16,088 bases of DNA, taken from the NCBI GenBank assembly GCA_002329125.1, contig DCXX01000124.1, forward strand, positions 451-16,538. The letters run 5' to 3'. The notes beneath the pieces were generated by a model that saw only the letters and a program-made list of their open reading frames with translations, was not told where the DNA came from and made no database searches. Below are positions 15,505 through 16,088 of this stretch, in pieces. This DNA is from Fidelibacterota bacterium UBA2125. GTDB taxonomy: Bacteria > Fidelibacterota > Marinisomatia > Marinisomatales > S15-B10. The position numbers were made by a program, and so were the translations under genes. Position 1 is the first letter of the stretch. The number at the start of each line of letters is the position of its first letter.

Positions 15505-15591
15505 TTATGGTGTGAGATAAGTTATAGAAAGAACAAGACCAACATTTTCACACCAACACCACCACCTCAGTTCTTTTTTTGGTTCAATCAT
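15505..15591 (-). CDS. Possible 28-residue leader peptide upstream of the ligase gene
   Basis: A short frame from ATG 15591 to TAA 15505-15507 encodes MIEPKKELRWWCWC followed by a hydrophobic end (LVLSITYLTP). It stops 7 bases before the ligase ATG. Two Cys codons (TGT TGG TGT) sit in a Trp-rich stretch. Cys-containing leader peptides are known upstream of sulfur-metabolism operons in mycobacteria, where they sense cysteine supply. A chance product of the local GGT/TGG repeats is equally plausible. The SD is weak (GGA about 10 bases upstream). The remaining intergenic sequence (15592-15701) shows nothing I can support. Confidence 0.2.
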   Translation of the reverse strand: MIEPKKELRWWCWCENVGLVLSITYLTP

Positions 15592-15701
15592 TTAGTCGTT
15601 TCCATCAACCCCGATCAATGACCGTGGTATGTATTCTCCGCTTCAAATTAATTGGTTAAAAGAGTTGATTGTGGAAAGTCGCGCGAGGGAGGGGTAAATT
15701 G

Positions 15702-16088
15702 CTAGTCTGCCTTGACAGCAGGAGCTTTTTTCTTCGAAAAGAGATTTTTTATATTTGGAATAACTGTCTCTTGAATGGGGCGTTCATCTCGAATCTTCTC
15801 TTGAAGATGAAGCAAGCCTTCTATAAGAGCTTCAGGTCGTGGTGGACACCCAGGAATATAAACATCTACGGGAATAACTATATCCACACCTTTTAGAACA
15901 TGATAACCGTGCTGCCAATAAGGACCTCCGCTTGTTGCACAGCTTCCCATGGCAATGACATACTTGGGATCTGCCATCTGCTCGTAGAGTCGCTTTACTC
16001 GGAGCGACATCATCATGGTGACTGTACCGGCGACAATCATTACATCTGCTTGCCGTGGAGAAGAACGGGGCATCATACCAATCCGCTC
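15702..16088 (-). CDS. nuoB: NADH-quinone oxidoreductase subunit B, 5' end outside the window
   Basis: 129 codons are visible including the stop, entering from the right edge in frame (ERIGMMPRSSPRQADVMIVAGTV). PRQADVMIVAGT, YVIAMGSCATSGGPYW and DVYIPGCPPRPEALIEGL are NuoB hallmarks. The Cys in MGSC and PGCP are two of the four ligands of cluster N2, the last iron-sulfur centre before the quinone; the paired Cys of the N-terminal part lie outside. NuoB is a peripheral-arm subunit of complex I facing the cytoplasm. The C-terminus ends in a Lys/Ala-rich tail (FSKKKAPAVKAD) beyond the usual fold. Unusually, no nuoC follows: the next gene downstream on this strand is the ligase, 204 bases away. 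A [NiFe]-hydrogenase-type NuoB relative is less likely given the PGCPPRPEAL segment. Confidence 0.92.
   Translation of the reverse strand, partial: ERIGMMPRSSPRQADVMIVAGTVTMMMSLRVKRLYEQMADPKYVIAMGSCATSGGPYWQHGYHVLKGVDIVIPVDVYIPGCPPRPEALIEGLLHLQEKIRDERPIQETVIPNIKNLFSKKKAPAVKAD

Noticed and set aside
15578..15610. GGTTCAATC resembling a tRNA T-arm in the gap before the ligase
   Set aside because: The flanking five bases cannot pair and no anticodon or acceptor arm fits around it.
5..16088. Mobile element, CRISPR array, toxin-antitoxin or phage defence system
   Set aside because: No transposase, integrase, terminal repeats, direct-repeat array or defence-family motif was seen in any frame; every long frame that is not a shadow has a housekeeping, transport or envelope assignment or is the single unknown membrane protein.

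Overview
The window reads as chromosomal DNA of a Gram-negative (two-membrane) bacterium of moderate GC content. It carries a TonB-ExbB-ExbD energy-transducing system, a secreted beta-barrel-like protein, an FG-GAP surface or periplasmic protein, a quinol:fumarate reductase and part of respiratory complex I. The tandem exbD genes, the FG-GAP protein, the C-terminal processing protease and the frequently weak Shine-Dalgarno (SD) sites would fit the FCB/Marinimicrobia (SAR406)-like part of the tree. That placement is inference from gene content; no rRNA or tRNA is present to confirm it. I see no insertion sequence, phage gene, CRISPR array or integrase, so the window looks like ordinary core and near-core genome.

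Layout, left to right. Positions 1-1094 (minus) hold the N-terminal part of a secreted FG-GAP/VCBS repeat protein cut by the window edge. A 210-base divergent intergenic region follows, with an inverted repeat and a candidate promoter. Positions 1305-2228 (plus) encode a secreted glycine-rich protein with two EF-hand/dockerin-like calcium loops, and 2293-3891 (plus) a CtpA-type S41 protease. Positions 3993-6143 (plus) are a tightly overlapping exbB-exbD-exbD-tonB operon, whose first exbD appears to start at a rare ATT codon. This converges on a leftward block at 6176-11606. Read in the direction of transcription, that block is a membrane-anchored FMN/3Fe-4S glutamate synthase-like protein, a four-helix membrane protein of unknown function, then frdA, frdB, frdC and frdD.

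Divergent from that block is a gamma-glutamyltransferase gene (11809-13347, plus) with a good candidate promoter. It converges on two leftward genes: a C26-type gamma-glutamyl hydrolase (13366-14106) and a GCS2-family glutamate-cysteine ligase (14169-15497). A 28-codon open frame containing two Cys codons ends 7 bases before the ligase start and may be a leader peptide. The window ends inside nuoB (15702-16088, minus), whose 5' end lies outside.

Functionally there are three modules. ExbB/ExbD/TonB powers outer-membrane transport from the proton gradient. FrdABCD (with the FrdA-type Glu49) and complex I imply a quinone-linked chain able to use fumarate as acceptor. The ligase, transferase and hydrolase around 11.8-15.5 kb look like a make-and-break set for gamma-glutamyl compounds, and no glutathione synthetase (gshB) is visible.
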